A stretch of DNA of 47,038 bases from the NCBI GenBank assembly GCA_002726865.1, contig PBSW01000070.1, positions 1 through 47,038 on the forward strand, written 5' to 3'. Positions 16,215 through 24,852 of this stretch are shown here, piece by piece. Under the pieces are notes generated by a model. The model was not told the origin of the DNA. It worked only from the letters and a program-made list of their open reading frames with translations, and searched no databases. The position numbers were made by a program, and so were the translations under genes. This stretch comes from Candidatus Bathyarchaeota archaeon (GTDB lineage: Archaea; Thermoproteota; Bathyarchaeia; TCS64). The first letter of the stretch is position 1; the number at the start of each line of letters is the position of its first letter.

Positions 16215-16730
16215 TTATTTCTTTTTCGTCTGGAACAACTTGTAACGCTGGAGGCGCGGCCAACCGGATTTTGTATACTTTAACATCTTCCGGTTCTTGC
16301 TTACCCACCTAAACATATGCCAGAAGCTTTTGCCCCATTTCTCCATCCTTTCGGGTATAGGTTCATAGCCCAAGTTCCTGATCTCATCAAGGTAAGCATT
16401 CTCCACAAGGTCTTGGGCTCTCCCCTCTACCTTCACTCGCTTAACGAGTTCTTCCCCGTATTTCAAGGCAAGGGACTCCGCGCCTTTATCGTTGATATCC
16501 CCCCTGCAGATCTCGATGGTCTCCTTTTTCACGGGTTTTAGGCGCTGGACGAGCTTCACAGAAATCTTGCCGGCTTCTCTCTGATAGCCTTTCTTTGTGA
16601 ATCTAGGGGCTTGGAAGAATTTAACGTGGACCATATCGTAGACGAATTCATCGGTCTCGGGACGATAAGCTCCGATGACTGCACCATGGAGGAGGTCTCC
16701 GTAACCTGCGTCGTCGATATAAATTGTCGT
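16215..16730 (-). CDS. Unassigned conserved-looking protein in the hmgA operon, apparent ACG start
   Basis: I do not recognise the family with confidence. The first ATG (16634) gives 139 residues, but coding potential continues upstream in frame with an acidic, globular-looking stretch (YIDDAGYGDLLHG then VIGAYRPETDEFVYD). An AGGAGG site lies at 16739-16744 just after the hmgA stop; 8 nt later is ACG at 16728-16730, giving 171 residues. No ATG, GTG or TTG exists between the upstream in-frame stop (inside hmgA) and 16634. The beta-strand pattern with paired Asp near the N-terminus recalls RNase H-like folds, but this is a guess. The C-terminus is very basic (WPRLQRYKLFQTKKK), which suggests RNA or DNA contact. 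Between HMG-CoA reductase and a Trm112-like gene. Confidence 0.7.
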   Translation of the reverse strand, partial: TTIYIDDAGYGDLLHGAVIGAYRPETDEFVYDMVHVKFFQAPRFTKKGYQREAGKISVKLVQRLKPVKKETIEICRGDINDKGAESLALKYGEELVKRVKVEGRAQDLVENAYLDEIRNLGYEPIPERMEKWGKSFWHMFRWVSKNRKMLKYTKSGWPRLQRYKLFQTKKK

Positions 16731-16747
16731 TTTGATATCCTCCTGTG

Positions 16748-18022
16748 TCAGGTTTTGAGTTTTTCGACTATCTCTTTGGCCTTGTCAAACCGGATCTCGC
16801 CAGTGCCAATGAGCGCCTCTACGGCTCTGGTGATGTTATCATCGTCCGCTCCAGCCATAACGACGAGGTTTCGGGCGTGTAAGCGCATGTGGCCGTGCTG
16901 GATGCCCTCTTGGACCAGGGCCCTGAGGGCGCCCAAGTTCTGAGCGAGACCTACAGCGACCATGATCTCCCCGAGCTCCAACGCTCTTGATACCCCCATT
17001 ATCTTAAGGGCGAGACGGGCGACCGGGTGAGTCCTAGTAGCACCGCCAATTATGCCTACAGCCATTGGCATCTCGAGCTCTCCTATGAGGTCGCCGTTCT
17101 CGTTCTTCGACCATTTACTGAGTGCCCTGTACCTACCTGTCTGGGCGGCGTAAGCGTGGGCGCCTGCCTCTATTGCCCTATGGTCCTGGGCTACGGCGAG
17201 AGCGACTGCGATGGTGCCGTTCATGATACCCTTGTTGTGGGTTGCTGCCCTATATGGGTCTGCGTCGGCAAATGCCCAGGCTGCGACGATGTCATCTACG
17301 ACTTTCTCACCTCCGAGGTCATTTTTATTGACGGTTCCCGTGGCTTTAATGAGGCGGTGGTCCGCGAGATTGCTAATGATCCTGAGGAGGGTTCTTCCGC
17401 CAGTAATGTCGCTTATCACAGGGGCTAGCTTCTCGCACATGGTATTCACAGCGTTGGCCCCCATGGCATCCCTGCAGTCCACCAGAAGGTGGACAATGAG
17501 CATCTGTCCTGCTCTAGTCTCAAGGGTTCTGAGCTGGATGTCTCTAGCGCCTCCGCCGAATTTCACTAGGATGGGGTCCTGCTGGTTGGCGAGTTCGAGG
17601 AGCTGATCCTTGCTGTCTTCGAGCTTTTTAATAGCGGCATCCATATCGGGGAGTTCAAGAATCTGGATCTGACCGATCATAACGGGATCGGTTTTCGAAA
17701 TTTCTATGCCTTCTCCCTTTCGCATCAGTCTGGCCACATTGCTGGCAGCAGCCACAACGGATGGCTCCTCACCAACCATGGGAATGAGGCGGTCGATCCC
17801 AGCAATGCGAAAGTTAACTGCTAAACCCATAGGGTAGGATATTGACCCAATGACATTCTCGATCATTCGATCTGCGACGTCCATAGTGAGGCCTCCACCG
17901 GAGGTCAGGAGATCTATTTCATCGGGGGTTAACTCGGCTTTTTCAGCGATGATAGAAAGCCTCTTTTTGATTGGGAGTTTGTAGAATCCTGATATTCGGC
18001 TTGATTTCTCCTGTGAATCCAA
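16748..18022 (-). CDS. hmgA: HMG-CoA reductase, class II
   Basis: Reduces HMG-CoA to mevalonate for isoprenoid lipid synthesis (class II enzymes in some bacteria run in the degradative direction). The class II start is recognisable (SGFYKLPIKKRLSIIAEKAELTPDEIDLL), followed by ENVIGSISYPMGLAVNF with the catalytic Glu, DCRDAMGANAVNTM, the Lys segment TGTVNKNDLGGEKVV, THNKGIMNG and the His tail QHGHMRLHARNL. Length 424 suits class II and lacks the membrane anchor of eukaryotic class I. In an archaeon, a lone class II enzyme most likely serves ether-lipid synthesis, as in Archaeoglobus. First gene of a leftward operon with the unassigned protein and the Trm112-like protein. Confidence 0.95.
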   Translation of the reverse strand: MDSQEKSSRISGFYKLPIKKRLSIIAEKAELTPDEIDLLTSGGGLTMDVADRMIENVIGSISYPMGLAVNFRIAGIDRLIPMVGEEPSVVAAASNVARLMRKGEGIEISKTDPVMIGQIQILELPDMDAAIKKLEDSKDQLLELANQQDPILVKFGGGARDIQLRTLETRAGQMLIVHLLVDCRDAMGANAVNTMCEKLAPVISDITGGRTLLRIISNLADHRLIKATGTVNKNDLGGEKVVDDIVAAWAFADADPYRAATHNKGIMNGTIAVALAVAQDHRAIEAGAHAYAAQTGRYRALSKWSKNENGDLIGELEMPMAVGIIGGATRTHPVARLALKIMGVSRALELGEIMVAVGLAQNLGALRALVQEGIQHGHMRLHARNLVVMAGADDDNITRAVEALIGTGEIRFDKAKEIVEKLKT

Positions 18023-18238
18023 TTAGGGTTCTCCTTGTTTGGAGTGATCGAGTTGAGGTCGTTATTTAACCGTTTCGTCCTATTTTTTGCCTTTGATTTC
18101 TCATACAAGTACGTTTTTCCGGTTTTCAGATGACTTCAGGGAGTTTTCCAGTTCATCGCGCAAGGTATATTTGATTTTAGATCCAACACTTGTGTGTGGA
18201 GCCAGTTTTGGAAAGGTGTAGGATCCTGGTAAATAGAA

Positions 18239-18247
18239 CTATAAAAC
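18239..18247 (+). promoter_or_regulatory. TATA box for the aminotransferase at 18283
   Basis: CTATAAAAC lies about 36 nt before the ATG. Initiation 25 nt downstream would leave a leader of roughly 10-15 nt. Confidence 0.5.
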
Positions 18248-18282
18248 GCTCATCATAATAGGTAGCTGTTGGGCGAATTCAT

Positions 18283-19485
18283 ATGGTAGAAATCTCGGCA
18301 AGAACCCTTAATTTGGGGACGGAGAACGCGTTCGTTGTCCTCAAGGAGGTAAATGAGCTACTGGGCAAGGGTAAGGATATCGTCAACTTTTGTATAGGTC
18401 AGCCAGACTTTGACACCCCGGAATACATCAAACAGGCCACCATTGAGGCACTTAAAAATGGGAAGACCGGATACACGGCATCAGCGGGTATCCCGGAGCT
18501 TAGGCAAGCGGCGGCCACCTATCTATCAGAGACTAGGAACTTGAAAGTTAGCCCTGAATCAGTGGTTATCGCTAATGGTGCAAAGCCTTTCATTGGATAT
18601 TCAATACTATCGACCACGGATCACGGAAAGGGAGACGAGGTTCTTTACCCCAACCCTGGGTTCCCTATATATGAGTCGCTAATAAAAGAATACGGAGCAG
18701 TCCCAGTCACTTTACCCCTTCTTGAGAAAAAGGGCTATGCCTTTGATATTGGCTATATGGAAGACAAGATCAACCAGAAAACAAGGCTCCTTATTTTAAA
18801 CTCTCCACATAATCCAACGGGAGGAGTCCTGAGCCGGAAAATCCTAGAGGAAATATCTGAGGTTGTACAAAGGTTCGACGATCTCTGGGTCTTTTCAGAT
18901 GAGCCTTACAGCCGCATGGCCCCGAAAGACAAGTTTACCAGCATCGCCTCAATCCCTGGAATGCAGGAGAGAACCATCATTGTTGACGGAGTCTCAAAAA
19001 CCTACGCCATGACCGGATGGAGAATCGGCTATGCCTCCAATGAAAAGCTTGCACCCCACCTGTCGAAGTGGATTACAAACACTGACTCCTGCGCCGGCCA
19101 TCCCAACCAATACGCTGCGCTAGCTGCGCTGACTGGACCCCAGGAGGAATCCTATGAGATGATGGAAAGCTACACTAAACGGCGGGACATCATCGTTGAA
19201 GGCCTCAACAGGATCCCAGGAGTCAACTGTCTTATGCCCGGAGGAGCATTCTATGCGTGGCCAAACGTCACAGAAGCTTGCAACTTAGTCGGAGTTCCCG
19301 ACTCGGAAGAGTTCAGAAAGCTTCTACTCGATGAGGCCGGTGTGGCGGTTCTCTCCGATATACACTTCGGACACAAGAACCCTGGAGAGGGAGAGCACAT
19401 CAGGTTCTCATTCGCTACATCAGAAGAGAACATCCTTGAAGGGCTTAAAAGGATCAGACGATTCATCTCGGAGAACATGGTCTAA
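18283..19485 (+). CDS. PLP aminotransferase, class I
   Basis: Amino-acid aminotransferase of fold type I, 400 residues. Key parts are FCIGQPDFDTPEYI near residue 38, YTASAGIPELRQA, LNSPHNPTGGVL, FSDEPYSRM, the PLP-binding Lys in VSKTYAMTGWRIGY, and the C-terminal Arg in GEHIRFSFAT. It has its own TATA box and sits divergent from the hmgA operon, about 160 nt before coaD. It is one of three class I enzymes in the window, each different in sequence, which fits amino-acid fermentation. The substrate is not determined. Confidence 0.88.
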   Translation: MVEISARTLNLGTENAFVVLKEVNELLGKGKDIVNFCIGQPDFDTPEYIKQATIEALKNGKTGYTASAGIPELRQAAATYLSETRNLKVSPESVVIANGAKPFIGYSILSTTDHGKGDEVLYPNPGFPIYESLIKEYGAVPVTLPLLEKKGYAFDIGYMEDKINQKTRLLILNSPHNPTGGVLSRKILEEISEVVQRFDDLWVFSDEPYSRMAPKDKFTSIASIPGMQERTIIVDGVSKTYAMTGWRIGYASNEKLAPHLSKWITNTDSCAGHPNQYAALAALTGPQEESYEMMESYTKRRDIIVEGLNRIPGVNCLMPGGAFYAWPNVTEACNLVGVPDSEEFRKLLLDEAGVAVLSDIHFGHKNPGEGEHIRFSFATSEENILEGLKRIRRFISENMV

Positions 19486-19646
19486 ATGCGCAATAACACC
19501 AAATGAGTACGCACTCTTTCGTGAACGTGGTAATTTCACTTTTCAGGGTATTTTATATAATTCTTGGATTATTTATCCTGTTAAAGCCAATTGATCAACC
19601 CAATTAGATGCTTAGAGAGCTACTACTGTGAGAGCGATATAGCCTG

Positions 19647-20120
19647 ATGGATAAGCGACTCAACCTCGTAGTCGTGGGGGGGACCTTCGATGTCTTCCAT
19701 AAAGGGCACTCCATGCTATTGGAAGAGGCCTTCAAGATCGGGGACCGGGTTGTAATTGGCCTCACCACCGACGATTTCGCAGCGAATCTCCACAAAGCCC
19801 ACAAACTTGATTGCTATGCTAAACGCAAAAAGCATCTCATCAGGTTCCTTTCTGAGAGGGGGCTCGAGAAAAGGACAGAGATCTTTCCCCTTGACAATCC
19901 CTTCGGGCCGACCATTGAGAGCGAGGAGATGGAGGGGATAGTAGTGAGCAAGGAGACTGAGGCCGGAGCCTTGGAGATCAACAGGCGCAGGGTTGAGAGA
20001 GGAAGGAAGCCTCTTCTCATCGTGGTGTTCAAAATGATCTTGGCCCAGGACGGAAAACCCATCTCGTCAACTCGGATCAGGCAACAGGAAGTCAACCGAT
20101 TCGGCAAGCTAATTGGATGA
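19647..20120 (+). CDS. coaD: Archaeal phosphopantetheine adenylyltransferase
   Basis: Transfers AMP from ATP to 4'-phosphopantetheine, giving dephospho-CoA. The nucleotidyltransferase motif GGTFDVFHKGHSMLLEEA (about residues 11-28) contains the HxGH signature. The C-terminal PISSTRIRQQEV matches the ISSTRIR motif, and VVSKETEAGALEINRRRVERG is characteristic of the archaeal/eukaryotic-type PPAT branch. Length 157 is normal. The downstream M20 hydrolase gene overlaps its stop by 4 nt (ATGA), so the two are translationally coupled, although no functional link is evident. Confidence 0.93.
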   Translation: MDKRLNLVVVGGTFDVFHKGHSMLLEEAFKIGDRVVIGLTTDDFAANLHKAHKLDCYAKRKKHLIRFLSERGLEKRTEIFPLDNPFGPTIESEEMEGIVVSKETEAGALEINRRRVERGRKPLLIVVFKMILAQDGKPISSTRIRQQEVNRFGKLIG

Positions 20121-21304
20121 AGGAGGTACTAAACATAGATCAGCTTGGAGAGTATCTTTCGGGCATTAAGGATAAGGAGACGGAGATCACATCCTTTCTT
20201 AAAGACCTTGTCAAGACCCCTAGCCTCTCAGGAGAGGAGGGAAAAATAGCCGACTTAGTTTCAGACAAACTTGCAGAACTTGGATATGGAGTCGCGGTGG
20301 ACGAGATGGGAAACATTATTGCCCATCGGGGAGGAGGGAGCGGGAAGACCATCCTCTTTGACGGGCACCTAGACCACATCCAACCTGGTGCACCCGGGGG
20401 ATGGAGTCACGACCCCTATGGGGCCGAGGTTGTGGACGGTATACTTTATGGTAGGGCCACGGTTGACATGAAGGGGGCTCTTGCAGCTATGATTTATGGA
20501 TGCGCCGAACCTGAAACGGACGGCACACTGTTCCTTACGTTAGTGGTCCATGAAGAGACCAACGAGGGAGTTGCAACTAAGAAGATTATCGAGGATAAAG
20601 GTCTCATAATCGACGCATGTGTCCTCGGGGAGCCCACCGATCTCCAGCTCAGCGTTGGTCAGAGGGGGAGATGTGTATTCAGGGTCACCACCAAGGGGGC
20701 CACCAGCCACGCCAGCATGCCCGAGCTCGGTGTCAACGCTCTCTACCTCATGACGCCCATTGTAAACAGGATCAGGGACGGGAACATGGAACTTCCCACA
20801 CACGATTTCCTCGGCAGAGGTACTATGGCGGTCACCGCCCTTAGATGCTTCCCCGGGGCCGGACCTATCGTCCCCGACCACTGCGAGATCGAGGTGGATC
20901 GAAGGCTCGTCCCCCAAGAGACTCTGGCGGGAGTTCTAGATGAAATGCGGAGCCTTGCCCCTGGGGCCCAGGTGGAGCTCCTCAGGGATGAGTTAAAATG
21001 TTACACAGGGTATACGACAAGCGCCGACCAGTACTTCCCGGGATGGATCATCGATGAAGACCACTGGATAGTTCAGGATAGCCGAGAAGCCATTAAGGAG
21101 GGGATGAAAAGAGTTCCCGGGATAATAAGCTGGCGCTTCAGCACCGATGGCATAGCCACAGCCGGCCAGCTAGGCATCCCTACTGTCGGATTCGGCCCCG
21201 GAGATCCTGCACTGGCTCACCAACCTAACGAACACATAAGCCTCGACGCGGTAACTGCAGCTGCGAGGGGCTATTGTGCCCTTGCCCACCGCCTAGCCAC
21301 TTGA
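20117..21304 (+). CDS. M20 family metallohydrolase (ArgE/DapE/YgeY-like)
   Basis: Di-zinc amidohydrolase or peptidase that removes an acyl or aminoacyl group. Metal-site motifs are complete: DGHLDHI (His and Asp), GRATVDMKG, HEETNEG with the catalytic and metal Glu, LGEPTDL, and a late His in LAHQPNEHISL. The dimerisation domain lies between about residues 185 and 295. Length 395 fits ArgE/DapE/YgeY-type members. It overlaps coaD by 4 nt. The substrate cannot be assigned: acetyl-ornithine or succinyl-diaminopimelate type, or the YgeY selenium/purine-cluster type, are all possible. No amino-acid biosynthesis genes flank it. Confidence 0.88.
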   Translation: MKEVLNIDQLGEYLSGIKDKETEITSFLKDLVKTPSLSGEEGKIADLVSDKLAELGYGVAVDEMGNIIAHRGGGSGKTILFDGHLDHIQPGAPGGWSHDPYGAEVVDGILYGRATVDMKGALAAMIYGCAEPETDGTLFLTLVVHEETNEGVATKKIIEDKGLIIDACVLGEPTDLQLSVGQRGRCVFRVTTKGATSHASMPELGVNALYLMTPIVNRIRDGNMELPTHDFLGRGTMAVTALRCFPGAGPIVPDHCEIEVDRRLVPQETLAGVLDEMRSLAPGAQVELLRDELKCYTGYTTSADQYFPGWIIDEDHWIVQDSREAIKEGMKRVPGIISWRFSTDGIATAGQLGIPTVGFGPGDPALAHQPNEHISLDAVTAAARGYCALAHRLAT

Positions 21305-21407
21305 CTTACTGGCTTCTGTCCAATTGGGTTATCTCACGCGCAAAGGTATAGCGAGGAAAAGATTATAGATCCGCAGAAAGCCTTTACCTAAAGAGTTAGA
21401 CTGCCAG

Positions 21408-23255
21408 CTACCTGAGCTTCTCCAGATCCTCGTTAACGTAGCCTATGCCAAAGTATTCCAGAGTTAAAGCAGAGGGTATCCCCGTATCCGGGTCCCATCC
21501 CATAAGCTCATAATAGTTCCTCAGCATCGCCTCCCAATGGGGGAGGATACTTATTCCAGCCGATGGGCCGTCCACCGGTGTCGATCCGTATCTGGCGGAG
21601 GGGTGATCGTATTCCTTACCTAACCCCGTCCTGAGGTTATACGCCCTCATCAGGTTGACCACCCTCCGCCCCGCCCTCATCCCCTCCTCCCCGTCGAAGT
21701 CCCAGCCTGTAGCGGCCGCCACCGCCGCCGAGAGGTGCTTGAGGTTCATCCGGGTATTGAAGCGACAAGTGCCCACAGAGTCCTCCAGTTGCATCAGGCC
21801 TTTCGTCTCCGCGACGGCTGTAGAGACCTTGAGGGGGTTGGCAGGGCCTTGGGTCTCCGGGCCCAGGGGGTGAGAGCCGGTGTTTGTCTCTATGGTGCTT
21901 GTGCTACTGACAGAGGTGTCAAACATCTCCGCCCAGCGGGTCCTGTGATCATGGCCCCTTGGGGTGTTTCCCTTCATGGTGTAGATAGCAGCCTTGGCGG
22001 CGGGGCCCCCGATCCACTCCGATGCCCGCTTTACCCCTTCAGCGAGGACGTCCCCGAAGCCTTCACGGTTGGAGATCATGTGAAGCATCTTCTTGACTCC
22101 CTCGACGTCACCCCAGTTGAGCTCGAATCCCATAGTCTCTTTAGAAGTAAGCCAGCCCTTTTCGAAGCACTCCATCATCCAACCTGTGAGCCAACCGGCC
22201 TCGTTGTTCTCAAGGCCTAGTCGGTCTGTAAGGCCACTGAGCATCATTGTTGCCTCCACGTTGGATTGCCCGATTAGTGGGCCCCAAGCTGCCATCTGCT
22301 CGTACTCCGGCTCCTCAACGTATGCAGCGTGGGGACCGTTAAATTTCATCATGGTGCAGTGGAGGAGCTTACAGGCCCAGCACGGCTCCCTGCCAACCTG
22401 GTATTTGTCCCGGATGTACTTCTCCCCGTAGGTATTAGCGTGTTTCCCCGATACGTTCCACGTGTTTGTGGTGTAGTTCTTCACGGGGAGAGTTCCACGG
22501 CTCGATTTATAGCTGCGCTCGACTCCGCCCAGGGTCCCAGTAAAGTACTCAACGTCCTGGTACATCTTTTGAGAAACTTTTTGCAGTTCCTCAGGGTGGG
22601 CCACAGAGATGCTCCCTCCCCCCCTAAAAGCTATGATCGCCTTGAGCTTTTTCGAGCCCATCACGGCCCCAGCCCCATTGTGGGACGCCGAGTGGCCGTG
22701 ATCCACAAAGACACCGGCCCATCTCACCTTGTTCTCCCCAGCGGGGCCAATGGAGAGGACGCTAGCCCCCCTCCCCTTCTCCCCATGTTCCTCGCTGATG
22801 GTATCGTAGGTCTCGTAAGTGTCCAAGCCCAGGAACTTTGTCGCGTCCCTCAACTCGGCTTTCCCGTCCATAAGCACAAGATATTTCCAGGTCTTGGAGG
22901 CTCCCTGTAGAATGACACCGTCGTATCCCGAGAACTTCATGTACGCGCCCATGAGGCCGTTGGCCTGCACCGAGGTGGATCCCCCCGTTAGGGCACCTTT
23001 GGTAACGATAGAAACAGTACTGGACCCCCCTATGCTGGTACCACCTAAGGGACCGCTGGCGATAGTCATCCTGTTGACGGGGTCTGACCAGTCAGCATTC
23101 GGTGGAACCTCGTCGTACAAAATCTTGGCACCTATCCCTGTCCCTCCGAGATATTTTCTGAGGGTTTCTTCAGCGGGGAACCAATCCCAAGTTTTTTCCT
23201 CTGTGAGATCGACTCTCAGCATTTTACCTGCGTAACCTTTAACCTCCGCGGACAT
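21408..23255 (-). CDS. Aldehyde:ferredoxin oxidoreductase family, tungsten-pterin enzyme (1)
   Basis: Oxidises aldehydes to acids with ferredoxin, using a tungsten bis-pyranopterin cofactor and one 4Fe-4S cluster. The 615-residue length is typical. The N-terminal MLRVDLTEEKTWDWFPAEETLRKYLGG pattern, GAGAVMGSKKLKAI, the cluster motif PCWACKLLHC (C-x2-C-x3-C), the fourth-ligand region EDSVGTCRF and the NLMRAYNLRTGLGKEYD motif are all visible. It is monocistronic, convergent with the M20 gene and with an A/T-rich promoter (AAATATTTTTTATG on the minus strand near 23287-23302). Substrate subfamily (AOR, FOR, GOR or WOR) is unresolved. Confidence 0.93.
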   Translation of the reverse strand: MSAEVKGYAGKMLRVDLTEEKTWDWFPAEETLRKYLGGTGIGAKILYDEVPPNADWSDPVNRMTIASGPLGGTSIGGSSTVSIVTKGALTGGSTSVQANGLMGAYMKFSGYDGVILQGASKTWKYLVLMDGKAELRDATKFLGLDTYETYDTISEEHGEKGRGASVLSIGPAGENKVRWAGVFVDHGHSASHNGAGAVMGSKKLKAIIAFRGGGSISVAHPEELQKVSQKMYQDVEYFTGTLGGVERSYKSSRGTLPVKNYTTNTWNVSGKHANTYGEKYIRDKYQVGREPCWACKLLHCTMMKFNGPHAAYVEEPEYEQMAAWGPLIGQSNVEATMMLSGLTDRLGLENNEAGWLTGWMMECFEKGWLTSKETMGFELNWGDVEGVKKMLHMISNREGFGDVLAEGVKRASEWIGGPAAKAAIYTMKGNTPRGHDHRTRWAEMFDTSVSSTSTIETNTGSHPLGPETQGPANPLKVSTAVAETKGLMQLEDSVGTCRFNTRMNLKHLSAAVAAATGWDFDGEEGMRAGRRVVNLMRAYNLRTGLGKEYDHPSARYGSTPVDGPSAGISILPHWEAMLRNYYELMGWDPDTGIPSALTLEYFGIGYVNEDLEKLR

Positions 23256-23444
23256 TAATATCAGAGGATATTCTCAAGTTTGTAGCATAAAAAATATTTT
23301 CATTTTAAATCCAGAGTCATGCGGGTGCAAACACGTTCTTTACAAGGCCATCCAAGTCCCTGAACGATAAGTGTTAGTCCGTGTCATGTAATTCCTGAGC
23401 GTTCAACCTTACCGGTTTAGCGCGCGCCGTTGCATTGGTCGCCG

Positions 23445-23609
23445 TTAATGCTCATCCAGATTCTTGGCGCCCTCTGCGCGCCATGCGAATTTCACCTTGC
23501 CGCATGAGGAGCAGACGTACCGGGTCCAGCCTTCACCGCTTTCCTCTTTGGTGTGATCGGGGTCTTTCTTGTTGCATTTGCATGGGTATTTGACTTTAAG
23601 CTTAGCCAT
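23445..23609 (-). CDS. 54-residue zinc-ribbon-like protein
   Basis: Short gene with ATG at 23607-23609 behind GGAGA and TAA at 23445-23447. The translation begins MAKLKVKYPCKCNKKDPDHT and continues with YVCSSCGK, giving a C-x-C and a C-x2-C pair typical of a zinc ribbon, and ends AEGAKNLDEH. Clean start, Shine-Dalgarno and no internal stop support a real gene. It lies between an AOR gene and a divergent cyclase gene, and may bind nucleic acid or zinc. No family name can be given. Confidence 0.72.
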   Translation of the reverse strand: MAKLKVKYPCKCNKKDPDHTKEESGEGWTRYVCSSCGKVKFAWRAEGAKNLDEH

Positions 23610-24024
23610 CTTGATGTCTCCTTTCTACCAGTATTCTCCCTCTTGAAGCCATGATTAATTAGACATATCTTGACTTAAATAAAAACGATTTTCTAATGAT
23701 AATAGAGGATCAGGGCTCGGAACGCGTTGGAGCATTCAACTATTTTTTAGTGGTCAAGATTTAGTCTGAGAGTATCCTACATATGAGAAGTGAAGAGTTT
23801 AGTGGGTTGTGTTGGGATATTTTGCTCGAGGGAGCCGTGCTTTATGGCGCGTACGATTCTAGAGGCATCCTTCAGACCGCGTACACAAGATGTCTCGCTA
23901 TAACGTGCTGGTGAACGTATAAAACCGAGAAAAGAGAACAGAAACGTTAAAGACCCAAAGCCCAAAACCAACAAATAAGTCCGTTAAGCAGAAATATTTT
24001 CAGTCGTGACTACATAGGGTATTC
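23610..24024. other. Divergent intergenic region
   Basis: No ORF is supported. It contains the promoter of the small zinc protein on the left and, at 23993-24001, AAATATTTT, a TATA-like element 25-30 nt before the cyclase ATG, which would make that gene leaderless. Confidence 0.45.
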
Positions 24025-24732
24025 ATGAAAGCGTCACCTATATCGAAAGCCTTGGAAGGGTACGAAATAGTGGATCTCTCCCACGCCCTAGATGATTCAA
24101 AGCCGGGCGCCCACACCCGCTACAGCAGAATCACTTGGATGACACCCGTCATGAGGGATGGATTCAACGCCGCTATGATCTTCATTTTTGAGCATGCTGG
24201 GACACATGTTGATGCTCCTATTCACCTCGCTGGAGTAGAGGGCTCTACAATAGAGAAAATCCCGCTTGAGAAATGGGTCGGGGACTGTATTGTCTTGGAT
24301 ATGAGGGGCAAAGAAGCGAACGGACTTGTATCTGTGGAAGAGGTCAAGGCATGGGAGGGAAAAAACGGAGATATATCGGAGGGAGACCTCGTCCTCTTCG
24401 ATTTCGGTTGGCCCAGCGGATGGCATGAACCTGATCCTGATGACAAGTTCAGCTACAGAGAGGACCCTGGGATATCCGAGGAAGTCGCTCGATATTTGGT
24501 CGCGAAGAAGGTAAAGCTGGTGGGGTCCGACGTTCCCAATCTTGATGCGTCCTCTGATAAAAAGAGCCCAGCACATAGAGCTCTTCTGGACGCTCACATT
24601 GCTGTATTAGAGACCATGACAAATCTTGAGAAGCTCCCGCCCAGAGGCTCGTTCCTCATCGCTCTCCCCTTGAACATCGTTGATGGATCTGGCTCCCCAG
24701 TCAGGGCAGTGGCCTACATCCCAAGATTGTGA
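24025..24732 (+). CDS. Cyclase / kynurenine-formamidase-like metal hydrolase
   Basis: Member of the cyclase family (PF04199), zinc or manganese amidohydrolases such as kynurenine formamidase and isatin hydrolase. The metal motif HAGTHVDAPIH (H-x-G-T-H-x-D-x-P-x-H) is intact at about residues 57-67. The start VDLSHALDDSKPG and the later LVGSDVPNLDASSD (usually GxDxxSxD) are typical. The 235-residue length is normal. It is monocistronic with a likely leaderless start. Flanked by two tungsten AOR genes, so a link to aromatic amino-acid breakdown is conceivable but unproved. Confidence 0.86.
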   Translation: MKASPISKALEGYEIVDLSHALDDSKPGAHTRYSRITWMTPVMRDGFNAAMIFIFEHAGTHVDAPIHLAGVEGSTIEKIPLEKWVGDCIVLDMRGKEANGLVSVEEVKAWEGKNGDISEGDLVLFDFGWPSGWHEPDPDDKFSYREDPGISEEVARYLVAKKVKLVGSDVPNLDASSDKKSPAHRALLDAHIAVLETMTNLEKLPPRGSFLIALPLNIVDGSGSPVRAVAYIPRL

Positions 24733-24852
24733 GAAGAGGCGTCTAAATCTTGGGCGAGCACATTAGCCGACAAAGCGCACAGGATATTCCTGCCGTTCTG
24801 ATTCATCCTGAAATAGAGTAAATTCAGAATAAAATGGGGTGGAATGGGAAAA

